DNA of 36,375 nucleotides, taken from assembly GCA_032250805.1 (NCBI GenBank), contig JAVVEM010000036.1:1-36375 (forward strand), read 5' to 3'. The stretch comes from B18-G4 sp032250805 (GTDB lineage: Bacteria; Bacteroidota; Bacteroidia; Bacteroidales; B18-G4). Positions 1 to 8,068 of the stretch are shown here, piece by piece. Position 1 is the stretch's first letter. Every line of letters starts with the position of its first letter. The notes beneath the pieces are model-generated. The model did no database searches, was not told where the DNA came from, and saw only the letters and a program-made list of their open reading frames with translations. Position numbers and translations under genes: made by a program.

Positions 1-230
1 AAAAAAGCCATGGCGCGGCTGATTGTGCATAAAAAAGCGATGAAAATCTTGTTTTCCGGCTAAGCGCGGATGAGCCATACGAGCGGGTACACTTGTCACG
101 GCAATCGGTAAACGATGTCCTTCCCCGGCATAATGACGAGCTCAGCAAATTTATGAAAACCAATAAGATCAGGTTAAAGTCGGGTGATGATCTTATCCGG
201 GTTTTTGATTATTACAACGGGCTTGATTAG
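1..230 (+). pseudogene. C-terminal end of an unidentified protein, frameshifted or miscalled
   Basis: The window opens inside a + strand reading frame that ends at TAA 61-63. A different frame is open from about position 31 to TAG 228-230 and reads ...RLSADEPYERVHL...RVFDYYNGLD. The two frames join if one A is added to the six-A run at 31-36, giving a continuous tail of about 76 residues. I do not recognise the family. The stop overlaps the end of the convergent hypD gene by two bases, as expected for two abutting genes. It may be a genuine broken gene or a homopolymer error in the assembly; I cannot separate these from the sequence alone. Confidence 0.5.
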
Positions 231-2599
231 GATCCTGCAGAGCGGTGTTCTGTGCGGCGGATGATCTCATCCTGCAATTCTTCGGTGAGGTCGACGAAGT
301 AATCGCTGTATCCGGCAACGCGTACGATCAGGTCGCGGTATTCATCAGGATGTTTTTTTGCTTTGCGCAGGGTTTCAGCATCTACCACATTGAATTGAAT
401 ATGGTGCCCGTTCATCCTGAAATATGAACGTATGAGATATCGGATTGCTTTCATCCCCTTTTCATCGTACATAAATGAAGGAGTAAACTTCTGGTTCAGC
501 AGCGTGCCTCCGGTACGCAGGTGATCCATCTTTGCAGCGGAGTTAAGCACGGCAGTGGGCCCCCTGGTATCGGCTCCCTGCATGGGGGAGATGCCTTCGG
601 AGAGTGGTTTCCCGGCATGCCGCCCGTCGGGAGTGGCGCCGGTTACACTGCCGAAATATACATGGCAGGTGGTGGGCAGCATATTGATGCGATAATGACC
701 GCCTTTTATATTCGGCCGGCCATTTACTGCTTCATAATACATTTCAAAAACGCTGACCATCAGTTCATCGGCCCTGTCATCGTCGTTGCCGTATTTTGGC
801 GTATCCGTCCATAGCTTTTTCCTGAGGTCTTCCTGTGTTTTAAAATCATCGCGCAGTGCCTGCATCAGCTCAGTGAATGCAAGGGTTTTTTCTTTAAAAA
901 CATGATGATTGATGGCCGAAAGCATATCGGTAATGCTGCCGATGCCTACCCCCTGGATATAATTGGTATTATAGCGTGCTCCTCCGGCGTGATAATCTTT
1001 TCCATTACTGATGCAGTCGTCGGTAATCAGCGAAAGAAAAGGAACCGGAAGGTAGCGTGCGTATAATCCTTCAATAATATTATTTCCCCTGATCTTGATG
1101 TCGATGAAATAATTTAACTGTTTTCTGAAAGCTTCAAGGATTTCTCCGATGGTGGCAAATTCCTCTGCCTGGCCTGTTTTTGGCCCCAGTTGTTTGCCGC
1201 TACGCGGGTCAAGGCCATCGTTGAGTGTGATTTCAAGGACTTTTGGCAGGTTAAAATAACCGGTAAGGATATATGCTTCTTTGCCAAAGGCGCCCGTTTC
1301 GACGCAGCCGCTGGCGCCACCTGCACGTGCGTCGGCCAGGTCTTTGCCCTGCCTCAGCAATTCCTGGATGATCGCCTCCGTATTAAATACCGAAGGCTGG
1401 CCGTAGCCTGTCCTGATGATCCTGAGCGCCCTGTCGATAAAGGCATCAGGATTTTTCTTGCTTAGCTGCACCATAGAGCTTGGCTGCAGTAGCCGCATTT
1501 CCTCAATAACTTCAAGGATCAGGAAACTCAGCTCATTGACTGCATCTGAGCCGTCGGGCCTCACGCCGCCGGTATTGATCAGCGCAAAGTCGGTGTAAGT
1601 ATTGCTTTCTTTCGCGGTGATGCCCACCTTTGGCGGGGCGGGATGGTTGTTGAACTTCACCCAGAACGCCTGTAGCATCTCCTTTGCCGACTCCCTGAAA
1701 CCAGCACCCTGAAGCCTGCAGCCTTCCTCGTAAAATGGCAGCAAATGCTGATCTAAACGGCCGGGATTGAACGAATCCCATGGGTTAAGTTCGGTGATCA
1801 CCGCCAGGTGCACAAACCAATAGTATTGCAGGGCCTGCCAGAAATTTTGGGGGGGATTGGCCGGAATGTGTCTGCAATTGCGTTCCATTTCCAGCAACTC
1901 CGCCTTTCGTTTGTCATCTTTTTCCTCGTAAGCCAGTGCTGCCAGGGCATCAGCATAACGCAATGAATAGCGAATAAGTGCATCCGCCACAATATCCATC
2001 GCAAGCAATTCCTGCTTTTTATCAAATGCTTCCGGATCATTAAAAAAGTTGAGATCATCAATCGACTTTCTGATCTTATTTTTAAAGTCGAGCATGCCCA
2101 TGCGGTAAATCTTATCGTCGAGAACGGTATGGCCCGGTGCACGCTGCTCGAGGAATTCAGTAAAGATGCCTGCTTCATAGCAGTCCTTCCACTCGGTGCT
2201 CATCTCGTTGAATATCCGCTCCCGCATTGAGCGCCCTTTCCAATGCGAAGCAACGAAAGTAGTAAGTATCGTACGGGTTTTTTTCGATGAGCTGAAGGCT
2301 ACTTTTTTGCGTTTTTGCAGGATATCGAGGTCAGCGGCAGTGTGCAGGCATATCTCAGGATAAGTGGGCGTAGCCTTTGGTTCCGGTCCGCGCTCGCCAA
2401 CAATAAGCTCTCCTTCGCCAATGTATATTTTTTTATTGTCGAGAATGTAGCTGAGCGCTCTGGCCCGCTTCACAGGTACCGGTGCCTCATTATGGAAGTC
2501 TTTTAAATAAAATTCAGTGATCAGCCGGGCCCTTTCCGCGGAAATATAAGGCACTGCCTCAAGGCTGTTTTTTCGTAATGTCGTAATTCTTGAATTCAT
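227..2599 (-). CDS. hypD: trans-4-hydroxy-L-proline dehydratase (glycyl radical enzyme)
   Basis: Cytoplasmic glycyl radical enzyme of 790 residues, essentially the length of characterised HypD. It would dehydrate trans-4-hydroxy-L-proline to 1-pyrroline-5-carboxylate. The thiyl-radical loop is GASGCVETGAFGKEAY (Cys432, base Glu434) and the glycyl-radical loop is VRVAGYSDYF (Gly763). Residues matching, as I recall them, the hydroxyproline-binding set of the Clostridioides difficile enzyme are all present with a constant 2-3 residue offset: Phe149, His157, Asp275, Ser332, Asp337, Phe338 and Tyr448. The sequence GCVET followed by AFGKEAYILTGY favours HypD over choline lyase, glycerol or propanediol dehydratase, which have GCVEP. 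It lies 11 bp downstream of its activase in a two-gene operon. No pyrroline-5-carboxylate reductase (proC) is visible nearby, so the product must be used by an enzyme encoded elsewhere. The gene is intact. Confidence 0.9.
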   Translation of the reverse strand: MNSRITTLRKNSLEAVPYISAERARLITEFYLKDFHNEAPVPVKRARALSYILDNKKIYIGEGELIVGERGPEPKATPTYPEICLHTAADLDILQKRKKVAFSSSKKTRTILTTFVASHWKGRSMRERIFNEMSTEWKDCYEAGIFTEFLEQRAPGHTVLDDKIYRMGMLDFKNKIRKSIDDLNFFNDPEAFDKKQELLAMDIVADALIRYSLRYADALAALAYEEKDDKRKAELLEMERNCRHIPANPPQNFWQALQYYWFVHLAVITELNPWDSFNPGRLDQHLLPFYEEGCRLQGAGFRESAKEMLQAFWVKFNNHPAPPKVGITAKESNTYTDFALINTGGVRPDGSDAVNELSFLILEVIEEMRLLQPSSMVQLSKKNPDAFIDRALRIIRTGYGQPSVFNTEAIIQELLRQGKDLADARAGGASGCVETGAFGKEAYILTGYFNLPKVLEITLNDGLDPRSGKQLGPKTGQAEEFATIGEILEAFRKQLNYFIDIKIRGNNIIEGLYARYLPVPFLSLITDDCISNGKDYHAGGARYNTNYIQGVGIGSITDMLSAINHHVFKEKTLAFTELMQALRDDFKTQEDLRKKLWTDTPKYGNDDDRADELMVSVFEMYYEAVNGRPNIKGGHYRINMLPTTCHVYFGSVTGATPDGRHAGKPLSEGISPMQGADTRGPTAVLNSAAKMDHLRTGGTLLNQKFTPSFMYDEKGMKAIRYLIRSYFRMNGHHIQFNVVDAETLRKAKKHPDEYRDLIVRVAGYSDYFVDLTEELQDEIIRRTEHRSAGS

Positions 2600-2610
2600 G
2601 GTCGATGCAT

Positions 2611-3378
2611 TTATCCTCCGAGGCTGACATCAAATTCGTTGGATGTTAAAAGGCTCTGTATTTCCTGCAGCCGCTCAGGTGAAGGGGCTGTAAGTTTGAT
2701 GTTTTTGGTGCGTTTCAATCCGGGTTTCTGCTGTTTGAAGGCTCCCAGGTTATGATACGACAGCAGGTCGATGCTGATATTGTTTTTTCCCCTGAGCAGT
2801 GCTACGATTTTTTCCAGGTTATCTTCTGTAGCGGTAATTTCATTTATCAGCGGGATCCTCACCCTGAAAGGTGTTGATTGATTGGTCAGGTATTCAAGGT
2901 TTTCATGAATGGGCTTGTTTTTTGTTCCGGTATACAAGGCATGTTTTTCATTATCGATCAGTTTGATATCGAAAAGGATGAGGTCGGCCATATCACAAAG
3001 CTTTCGGAATATGTCGTGAGGGGCGTAGCCCGAAGTATCTACTGTAACATGGATATTTTCTTTTTTAAGCTTCTCAATGAAATGCAGCAGGAAACCCGAC
3101 TGCATCAGCGGCTCGCCGCCCGAAAGTGTCACCCCTCCGCCCGATTCTTCATAAAACACCTTATCTCTCATTACTTCTTTCAGCAGCATGTCGGGGCTGT
3201 ATTTTTTTATGCGTCGCGCATCTTCTTCTGCCCCCTGCTTTTCGAAATATTGTGGCATTCCCTCCGGATTATGGCACCATATGCACTGCAAGGGACAGCC
3301 CTGAAAGAATACCGTTGTGCGGATACCAGGGCCGTCGTGGATTGAAAAGCGTTGTATGTTGAAAATATATGCGTGCAT
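2611..3378 (-). CDS. hypE: Glycyl radical enzyme activase (radical SAM), HypD partner
   Basis: A 255-residue radical SAM enzyme of the PflA family. It would use S-adenosylmethionine and a [4Fe-4S] cluster to install the glycyl radical on HypD. Cys28-x3-Cys32-x2-Cys35 (GCPLQCIWCHNPEG) binds the cluster. The N-terminal FSIHDGPGIRTTVFFQGC and the SGGEPL motif (SAM binding) are canonical for glycyl-radical activases. Only one further cysteine is present and there is no ferredoxin-like insert between the CxxxCxxC and SGGGVTLSGGEPL. The protein is therefore the compact type, like pyruvate formate-lyase activase, rather than the type with two auxiliary clusters. It is the first gene of the pair, 167 bp downstream of the 883-residue protein on the same strand, so a separate promoter is likely but I could not find a clear one. 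The partner assignment rests on adjacency. Confidence 0.88.
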   Translation of the reverse strand: MHAYIFNIQRFSIHDGPGIRTTVFFQGCPLQCIWCHNPEGMPQYFEKQGAEEDARRIKKYSPDMLLKEVMRDKVFYEESGGGVTLSGGEPLMQSGFLLHFIEKLKKENIHVTVDTSGYAPHDIFRKLCDMADLILFDIKLIDNEKHALYTGTKNKPIHENLEYLTNQSTPFRVRIPLINEITATEDNLEKIVALLRGKNNISIDLLSYHNLGAFKQQKPGLKRTKNIKLTAPSPERLQEIQSLLTSNEFDVSLGG

Positions 3379-3545
3379 GCTCGATGATTGATTGGCAATA
3401 TGAATAAAAAGGAAAGAAAAAGATGAAATGGGGCATTAATATATCCAGCATTCGAACAGCCCTTTCCAGGACTTCTTGTACCATTTGGATATATGAACGA
3501 TGCGGGTCATGACAGGGCTTATCCTGAGCTGTAAAGATATGAAAT

Positions 3546-6197
3546 TTATTGCTTGCTGCGACATTTTTGATTTTTATCCTGCACACACCGGAACCCCACC
3601 GTTGACGCCCTGTCGAAGCCCGGGCTCACCTGAAGGAGCATCTGCTGCCGCTGCGGAGGATGCTTCCCGCCCTGGATATACCACCAGCTCGACTCTGCCT
3701 TGAAATTGCTTCCGCCCTTGATGATGATGAACGTGTGTGAACCATTGTCGTAACAGTCGTTGGTCAGCTCCCAAACCTGCCCGTAATTAAATCCCATTGT
3801 CTCTGCCGCATACTGCCACTCCATTTCGGTGGGCAGCCGTTTGCCGGCCCATCGGGCATAGGCCCTTGCATCTTCATAGCAAATATGAACAACGGGAGCA
3901 TCAGCCAGTGAGTCAGGATAATTGCCGTTGATCCAGTGCCGGAGGAAATTTTTGGGATGAGCGGGCCGGTATCCGGTGGCGTCGAGGAAAGCCCTGAATT
4001 GCCGGTTGCTTGCGTTTTGTTTGTCGATATAGAAATCATTCACCACGGTGTCGATGGCCGTTACAGGGCCGGGGTAGGGGATGAAGTGGTCGCTGTGTTC
4101 CGTTATGAACGAAAATTCTCCTCCCTTGATAAACAGGCTGTTCTGCTTATCGGGCGATCCTTCTGATGCTTCGGTTTTTGATATGAGCCAGGGTTTTGCA
4201 TTGGCTTGAAGGTAAATTTTTTCATCAATAAGTTTGTCGCCATCGAATAATTGTATGGTAATCTTTTGTTCACCTGCCACAATTGCCGGGTCGATCGTAA
4301 CTTGTTTTCCTTCAAGGGCATAATCCTGCGAATGATTAAGGTAAGAGGGTTCGGGGCGCCACACAATAATTTTTTCGCCTTTTGTTGCCGATACTTTAAG
4401 CTGGTGATTGCGGTCATCAATGTGCAGGTAATTCCTGAAAGCTGCCACGCAGTCGATATTGCCAGCTTTTCGCGTGTTTTGGAAGGACTTGTTATAGGCA
4501 TCGATGCTTGCCGGCAGGTAGTATCTTCCATCCAGTTCAACCGGCAGCAATTCTTCGTGCCGCCAGAGGCTCACATAATGTGTGTTTTCGCCGGGGGTGA
4601 TTTCGAACAGTGGCCCTTCATGGCCTTCCGGAACAAAGCTCAGTATCGTATAAAGGGTTTTATCGTTAAGGGGCCACTCGTTTACCCAAATGCTGTCAGT
4701 AAGTGAAGAGATCAGTGGCGTCCAGTTTTGTGTTAGGAAATTATCTGAATTTTGACGAAAGATCATGCTTGTTTTGCCAAGATATTCGAGGTCATCCTGC
4801 ACTGCTGCGGGCCTTCCCGGGCCCATTGAATTTAGCTCGTTGCCATAGCCATTAAAAAATGAGATCGCTATTTCGCGTTTCAGGTGGGCATCGCGGTTTT
4901 CCAGCACACGGAAGATTGCAAATTCGGGCTTGATGAGCTTGTTGAGGTTGAGCGGTGGCGAATAAAATATGGCGTTATGCACCCTTCCGGCAACAATGCC
5001 CGGCATATCTTTCACTATGGCCATGCCCTCGCTGTACATGATCACCCCTGGCTTGATGCTGTCGGCGATCTTTTGCAGCCGTTCGTTTGATTTGCCCCGG
5101 CAGTCGAGCACAACTCCATCGGCATCGGTAGCATCGATGATGGCCGCGATGCCCTCATACGGATCTTCCTGCCTCGTGCTTTCATCCCAGGGATTGAAGC
5201 AGATAAAGAAATGGTCGCCGCTTTCGTGCATGCCTTCCACCAGCTTGCGTATGGCAGGTAATCCTCCGGGAAGATCGCGAAACAGATCCCATTGGTTGCG
5301 TTCGTCGAGACCCAGCCGGGGCCAGGTGGGCCATAAGGCATAAATATCGTATCCTCCGAAAAGCTTTTCTCCTTCTTCAAGATAGTCGCTCAGCACGTAT
5401 TGCTGTGTATGGCTGTCAAAGAAATCATTGTCCCAGGCAAAGTTCAGGCCGGCAATACAGCTATGCCGCACCCACTGCAGATCTTCACGCTCAAAAAGGT
5501 TGTTATCAAATTCGTCCAGGTCGTAGAGGTAATTTTTTTGAAATATGGTTTTCAGGCCATTCTGCCATTCGCCCCGGAAAGTTTCCACGTATAACTTGTA
5601 CCTGACCATCCCCCCCGGGAAAATATAGGTTTTATAGCGTTGCTTTTGTGCCTTTTCTGTTTCGGCACGGCGGCAGAGGCCACATACCGAAAGCGTGTCG
5701 TTGATGGAAAAACTGCCATAGCCAAGCTCCCAGGCATTGTCGGGGAGGATTACATTTACAGGGCCACATCCCGGCCGATAAAGCTTTGCCCGGGTGAGCG
5801 ACCATGGTCCGTCGGATGTAATGTAGGTATGCCCGGGCGACTGCCCAAAGGGAACCATGTTCTCAAAACACAGCGTATCCTGTCCGGTGTTCATGAATTC
5901 GATGGTTACGGGCATCACGCTGCTGTCGTGGATGCGCACCAACAGATCGCCGAAAGTCATGGTCATTGATCCATTCAATCCGGTGATGCTGCCCGGAGCG
6001 GAATTATGGTTTTCACCATCGATCATAAAGCTGAAGGCCGGTACCCTGTCAACCCACAGGTTCTGATCGTTTCCATGCCGGAGCAATGCAAGATTAAATC
6101 CTTCAGAATTATTGTTATGATCTGCCTGGGTAAAGGATAAAACTGGCAGCAGCATCGCCGCAAATAGTAAAATACAGAGTGAATACCGCGCTTTCAT
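3546..6197 (-). CDS. Secreted protein: sugar-hydrolase-like central region plus degenerate SUMF1/FGE-like domain
   Basis: 883 residues with an N-terminal signal peptide (about residues 1-25, ending LSFTQA), so exported. The C-terminus, about residues 690-873, is a formylglycine-generating-enzyme/SUMF1-type fold. It shows IKGGEF, DFYIDKQNASNRQFRAFL, CYEDARAYARWAGKRLPTEMEWQYAAET, QVWELTND and VGFRC. The stretch between the EWQYAA helix and the QVWELTND strand is about 40 residues shorter than usual. The paired active-site cysteines of true FGE are absent, so sulfatase activation is unlikely and a binding or structural role is more plausible. The middle part (about 235-470: YDIYALWPTWPRLG, HFFICFNPWDEST, DGVVLDCRGKSNER) looks like a TIM-barrel glycan-active domain, but I cannot name the GH family. 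It lies upstream of the hypE-hypD pair on the same strand, though functional linkage is unproven. Confidence 0.62.
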   Translation of the reverse strand: MKARYSLCILLFAAMLLPVLSFTQADHNNNSEGFNLALLRHGNDQNLWVDRVPAFSFMIDGENHNSAPGSITGLNGSMTMTFGDLLVRIHDSSVMPVTIEFMNTGQDTLCFENMVPFGQSPGHTYITSDGPWSLTRAKLYRPGCGPVNVILPDNAWELGYGSFSINDTLSVCGLCRRAETEKAQKQRYKTYIFPGGMVRYKLYVETFRGEWQNGLKTIFQKNYLYDLDEFDNNLFEREDLQWVRHSCIAGLNFAWDNDFFDSHTQQYVLSDYLEEGEKLFGGYDIYALWPTWPRLGLDERNQWDLFRDLPGGLPAIRKLVEGMHESGDHFFICFNPWDESTRQEDPYEGIAAIIDATDADGVVLDCRGKSNERLQKIADSIKPGVIMYSEGMAIVKDMPGIVAGRVHNAIFYSPPLNLNKLIKPEFAIFRVLENRDAHLKREIAISFFNGYGNELNSMGPGRPAAVQDDLEYLGKTSMIFRQNSDNFLTQNWTPLISSLTDSIWVNEWPLNDKTLYTILSFVPEGHEGPLFEITPGENTHYVSLWRHEELLPVELDGRYYLPASIDAYNKSFQNTRKAGNIDCVAAFRNYLHIDDRNHQLKVSATKGEKIIVWRPEPSYLNHSQDYALEGKQVTIDPAIVAGEQKITIQLFDGDKLIDEKIYLQANAKPWLISKTEASEGSPDKQNSLFIKGGEFSFITEHSDHFIPYPGPVTAIDTVVNDFYIDKQNASNRQFRAFLDATGYRPAHPKNFLRHWINGNYPDSLADAPVVHICYEDARAYARWAGKRLPTEMEWQYAAETMGFNYGQVWELTNDCYDNGSHTFIIIKGGSNFKAESSWWYIQGGKHPPQRQQMLLQVSPGFDRASTVGFRCVQDKNQKCRSKQ

Positions 6198-6344
6198 GAG
6201 ATGAAATTTTCTTTAAAATTAGGAAATTTTTATATAGCCGCCGGCCTTCAGCAGGTAGTTCACCGTTTCATCAGGTATACAGATGAAAAAAAACAGGTCA
6301 GCAGGCCTGTCATATCTGATCATTTCATTGCGGGTTTAAAATCC

Positions 6345-6352
6345 TATCTTTG
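6345..6352 (+). promoter_or_regulatory. Bacteroidota -7 box (TATCTTTG)
   Basis: TATCTTTG fits TAnnTTTG, the -7 element of the Bacteroidota primary sigma factor. It lies 27-34 bp before the first ATG of the esterase-like gene, in the 181-bp divergent spacer after the 883-residue gene. The upstream TTG at 6328-6330 is closer than the usual 19-21 bp spacing, so the -33 element is uncertain. Confidence 0.5.
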
Positions 6353-6378
6353 TATGCAATGGATTATGTTTAAATCTA

Positions 6379-7071
6379 ATGTTAAAAATGAAATATCTTG
6401 TAGTATTAATTTTATCGGGATTTATTGCCTCTCCGGTCATTTCCCAGCAATCGTACCACCGTGGCGGAGTGTATAATTATCTTTTGTATATACCCGGTGA
6501 GCCTCCTGCAGGAACAGGGTACCCACTCCTTATTTTTCTTCACGGAAGTGGTGAACGTGGCGAAGATCCTGAGCTTCTCAAAACCCATGGCCCTCCGTCA
6601 TTCCTTGACGATACCAGCGGCTTTCCCTTTATGGTCGTATCGCCTCAGTGCCCGTCCGGCAAAAACTGGAAAGCCCGGGATCTTATCCGTCTGCTGGATG
6701 AAATTGAAGATTTGTATGCTGTCGACAAGGACCGCATTTATATAACAGGATTAAGTAGTGGCGGCAATGCGACATGGAATATGGCCATGAAGGCTCCTCA
6801 CCGTTTTGCGGCCATAGCGCCCATATGCGGGAAGATCAATGCCAGGAGGGCCTGCAAGCTCCGCCACCTGCCTGTTTGGGTTTTTCATGGTGCCCTCGAC
6901 AACGTCCATGATCATAAGCATTCGGATGAACTGGTAGCAGCACTGAAAGCGTGTGGCGGACAGGTGAGGTATAGCCTGTATCCTGATGTTGACCATTTCG
7001 CCTGGGTCCCGGCATATAAGGATGCAGGGCTTTACAAATGGTTTCTGCAGCAAAGAAAAAATCATGAATAA
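6379..7071 (+). CDS. Secreted alpha/beta-hydrolase (esterase/depolymerase-like)
   Basis: 230 residues with a signal peptide (about 1-22, ending SPVISQQ). The mature part is an alpha/beta-hydrolase of the LpqC/phospholipase-carboxylesterase/feruloyl-esterase type. It has the oxyanion region FLHGSGERG, nucleophile elbow GLSSGG (Ser126), acid Asp174 in HGALDNV and His206 in DVDHFAW, so the triad is complete. It would hydrolyse an ester in the periplasm or outside the cell; the substrate is unknown. ATG 6379 or the in-frame ATG 6388 could be the start; MKYLVVLILS from 6388 makes the tidier signal peptide. Its stop overlaps the start of the next gene by 8 bp, implying translational coupling with a radical SAM gene of unrelated chemistry. 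Confidence 0.82.
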   Translation: MLKMKYLVVLILSGFIASPVISQQSYHRGGVYNYLLYIPGEPPAGTGYPLLIFLHGSGERGEDPELLKTHGPPSFLDDTSGFPFMVVSPQCPSGKNWKARDLIRLLDEIEDLYAVDKDRIYITGLSSGGNATWNMAMKAPHRFAAIAPICGKINARRACKLRHLPVWVFHGALDNVHDHKHSDELVAALKACGGQVRYSLYPDVDHFAWVPAYKDAGLYKWFLQQRKNHE

Positions 7072-8014
7072 GACCGGTTTAGCAGATAAATATTCCGGCT
7101 TGCTTGACGAGCTCAGGGCATGCAATATTTGCCCAAGGAAATGCAATGCCAACAGGTTTAGCGCTAAAAAAGGATATTGTAAAGCCGGAACAGAATTCAG
7201 CATATCCTCCATATGTATTCACAGGGGAGAGGAACCGGTGATCAGCGGGAGCAAAGGGATATGTAATGTGTTTTTTACCAATTGCAACCTGCAGTGTGTA
7301 TACTGCCAGAACTGGCAGATCAGCAGCAACCGGCAGGATCATTCCCGAAATCATATGTCCCTGGAGGAGGTTCTCCGCCAGATCACCGGCATACTCGATA
7401 GCGGGATCAATATCGTGGGGTTTGTGTCGCCGGGGCATTTTATCCCGCAAATGAAGATCATCGTGAATGCGCTGAGCGAATTGGGCTATCATCCCACAAT
7501 CGTATACAATTCGAATGGCTACGACGATGTAGGACAATTGAAGCGGTTGGAGGGAATGGTGGATGTCTATCTTCCGGATTTCAAGTATATGGATGAAGCG
7601 CTCGCCCGGCGGTACTCCGATGCGCCTGATTATCCTGTAATAGCCCTGAAAGCACATAAGGAGATGCTTCGCCAGACCGGCAGCGGCCTCATCGTTGATA
7701 ACGAAGGATATGCCATGCGGGGCATGCTGATCAGGCATCTGGTATTGCCAGGGCATACCGAAAACAGTTTACAGATTATGAAGGTTATTGCTGAAGAACT
7801 TTCACCCAACATCCATGTAGCCCTCATGTCGCAGTATTATCCCTGCCACCTTGCCAATGAGTTTGAACCATTGAAAAACCATGTTGATCCAAAGGAATAT
7901 AAAAAAGTTGTGAAACGGATGGAAGAACTCGGAATTACCCGGGGATTTATACAGGGCATTGAGAGCGCTGACCATTACCGGCCTGATTTTGAGGATGAGC
8001 AACCGTTTGAATAG
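7064..8014 (+). CDS. PflX-like radical SAM protein (COG1313 type)
   Basis: A 316-residue radical SAM protein starting at ATG 7064, which overlaps the preceding stop codon. A longer upstream reading is possible but would lie deep inside the neighbour. The SAM cluster motif is Cys74-x3-Cys78-x2-Cys81 (CNLQCVYCQNWQIS). An N-terminal cysteine set (Cys20, 23, 27, 39: CNICPRKC...GYC) could hold a second metal site. The strings EEPVISGSKG, VYNSNGYD, VDVYLPDFKYMD, RHLVLPGH and LMSQYYPC are typical of the uncharacterised PflX/COG1313 family. The reaction is unknown. I see no AMMECR1 or Memo partner domain nearby, so an AmmeMemoRadiSam role is not supported. It probably forms an operon with the hydrolase before it and the radical SAM gene after it. 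Confidence 0.82.
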   Translation: MNKTGLADKYSGLLDELRACNICPRKCNANRFSAKKGYCKAGTEFSISSICIHRGEEPVISGSKGICNVFFTNCNLQCVYCQNWQISSNRQDHSRNHMSLEEVLRQITGILDSGINIVGFVSPGHFIPQMKIIVNALSELGYHPTIVYNSNGYDDVGQLKRLEGMVDVYLPDFKYMDEALARRYSDAPDYPVIALKAHKEMLRQTGSGLIVDNEGYAMRGMLIRHLVLPGHTENSLQIMKVIAEELSPNIHVALMSQYYPCHLANEFEPLKNHVDPKEYKKVVKRMEELGITRGFIQGIESADHYRPDFEDEQPFE

Positions 8015-8068
8015 TGTTATTTATTTAGTTATTAATTAGCCTTTGAACCAATATTTAAAATCTGAACC

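Noticed and set aside
227..2599. Pyruvate formate-lyase or choline TMA-lyase
   Set aside because: Pyruvate formate-lyase has adjacent double cysteines and choline lyase has GCVEP. This protein has a single Cys in GCVETGAFGKEAY and the HypD residue set.
2878..3345. A 155-codon open frame antisense to the activase
   Set aside because: The sense strand encodes a canonical radical SAM enzyme; the antisense frame has no family features.
4251..4706. A 151-codon open frame antisense to the SUMF1-type protein gene
   Set aside because: Shadow of the long sense frame; composition is not protein-like.
3546..6197. Active formylglycine-generating enzyme
   Set aside because: The catalytic cysteine pair is absent, the core is shortened, and no sulfatase gene is nearby.
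7079..7756. A 225-codon open frame antisense to the PflX-like radical SAM gene
   Set aside because: It mirrors a well-conserved gene, has no recognisable protein character, and the sense strand carries clear catalytic motifs.
7064..8014. AmmeMemoRadiSam system
   Set aside because: Only a radical SAM protein is present. Neither Memo nor AMMECR1 domains occur in the neighbourhood, and the protein fits the PflX group better.
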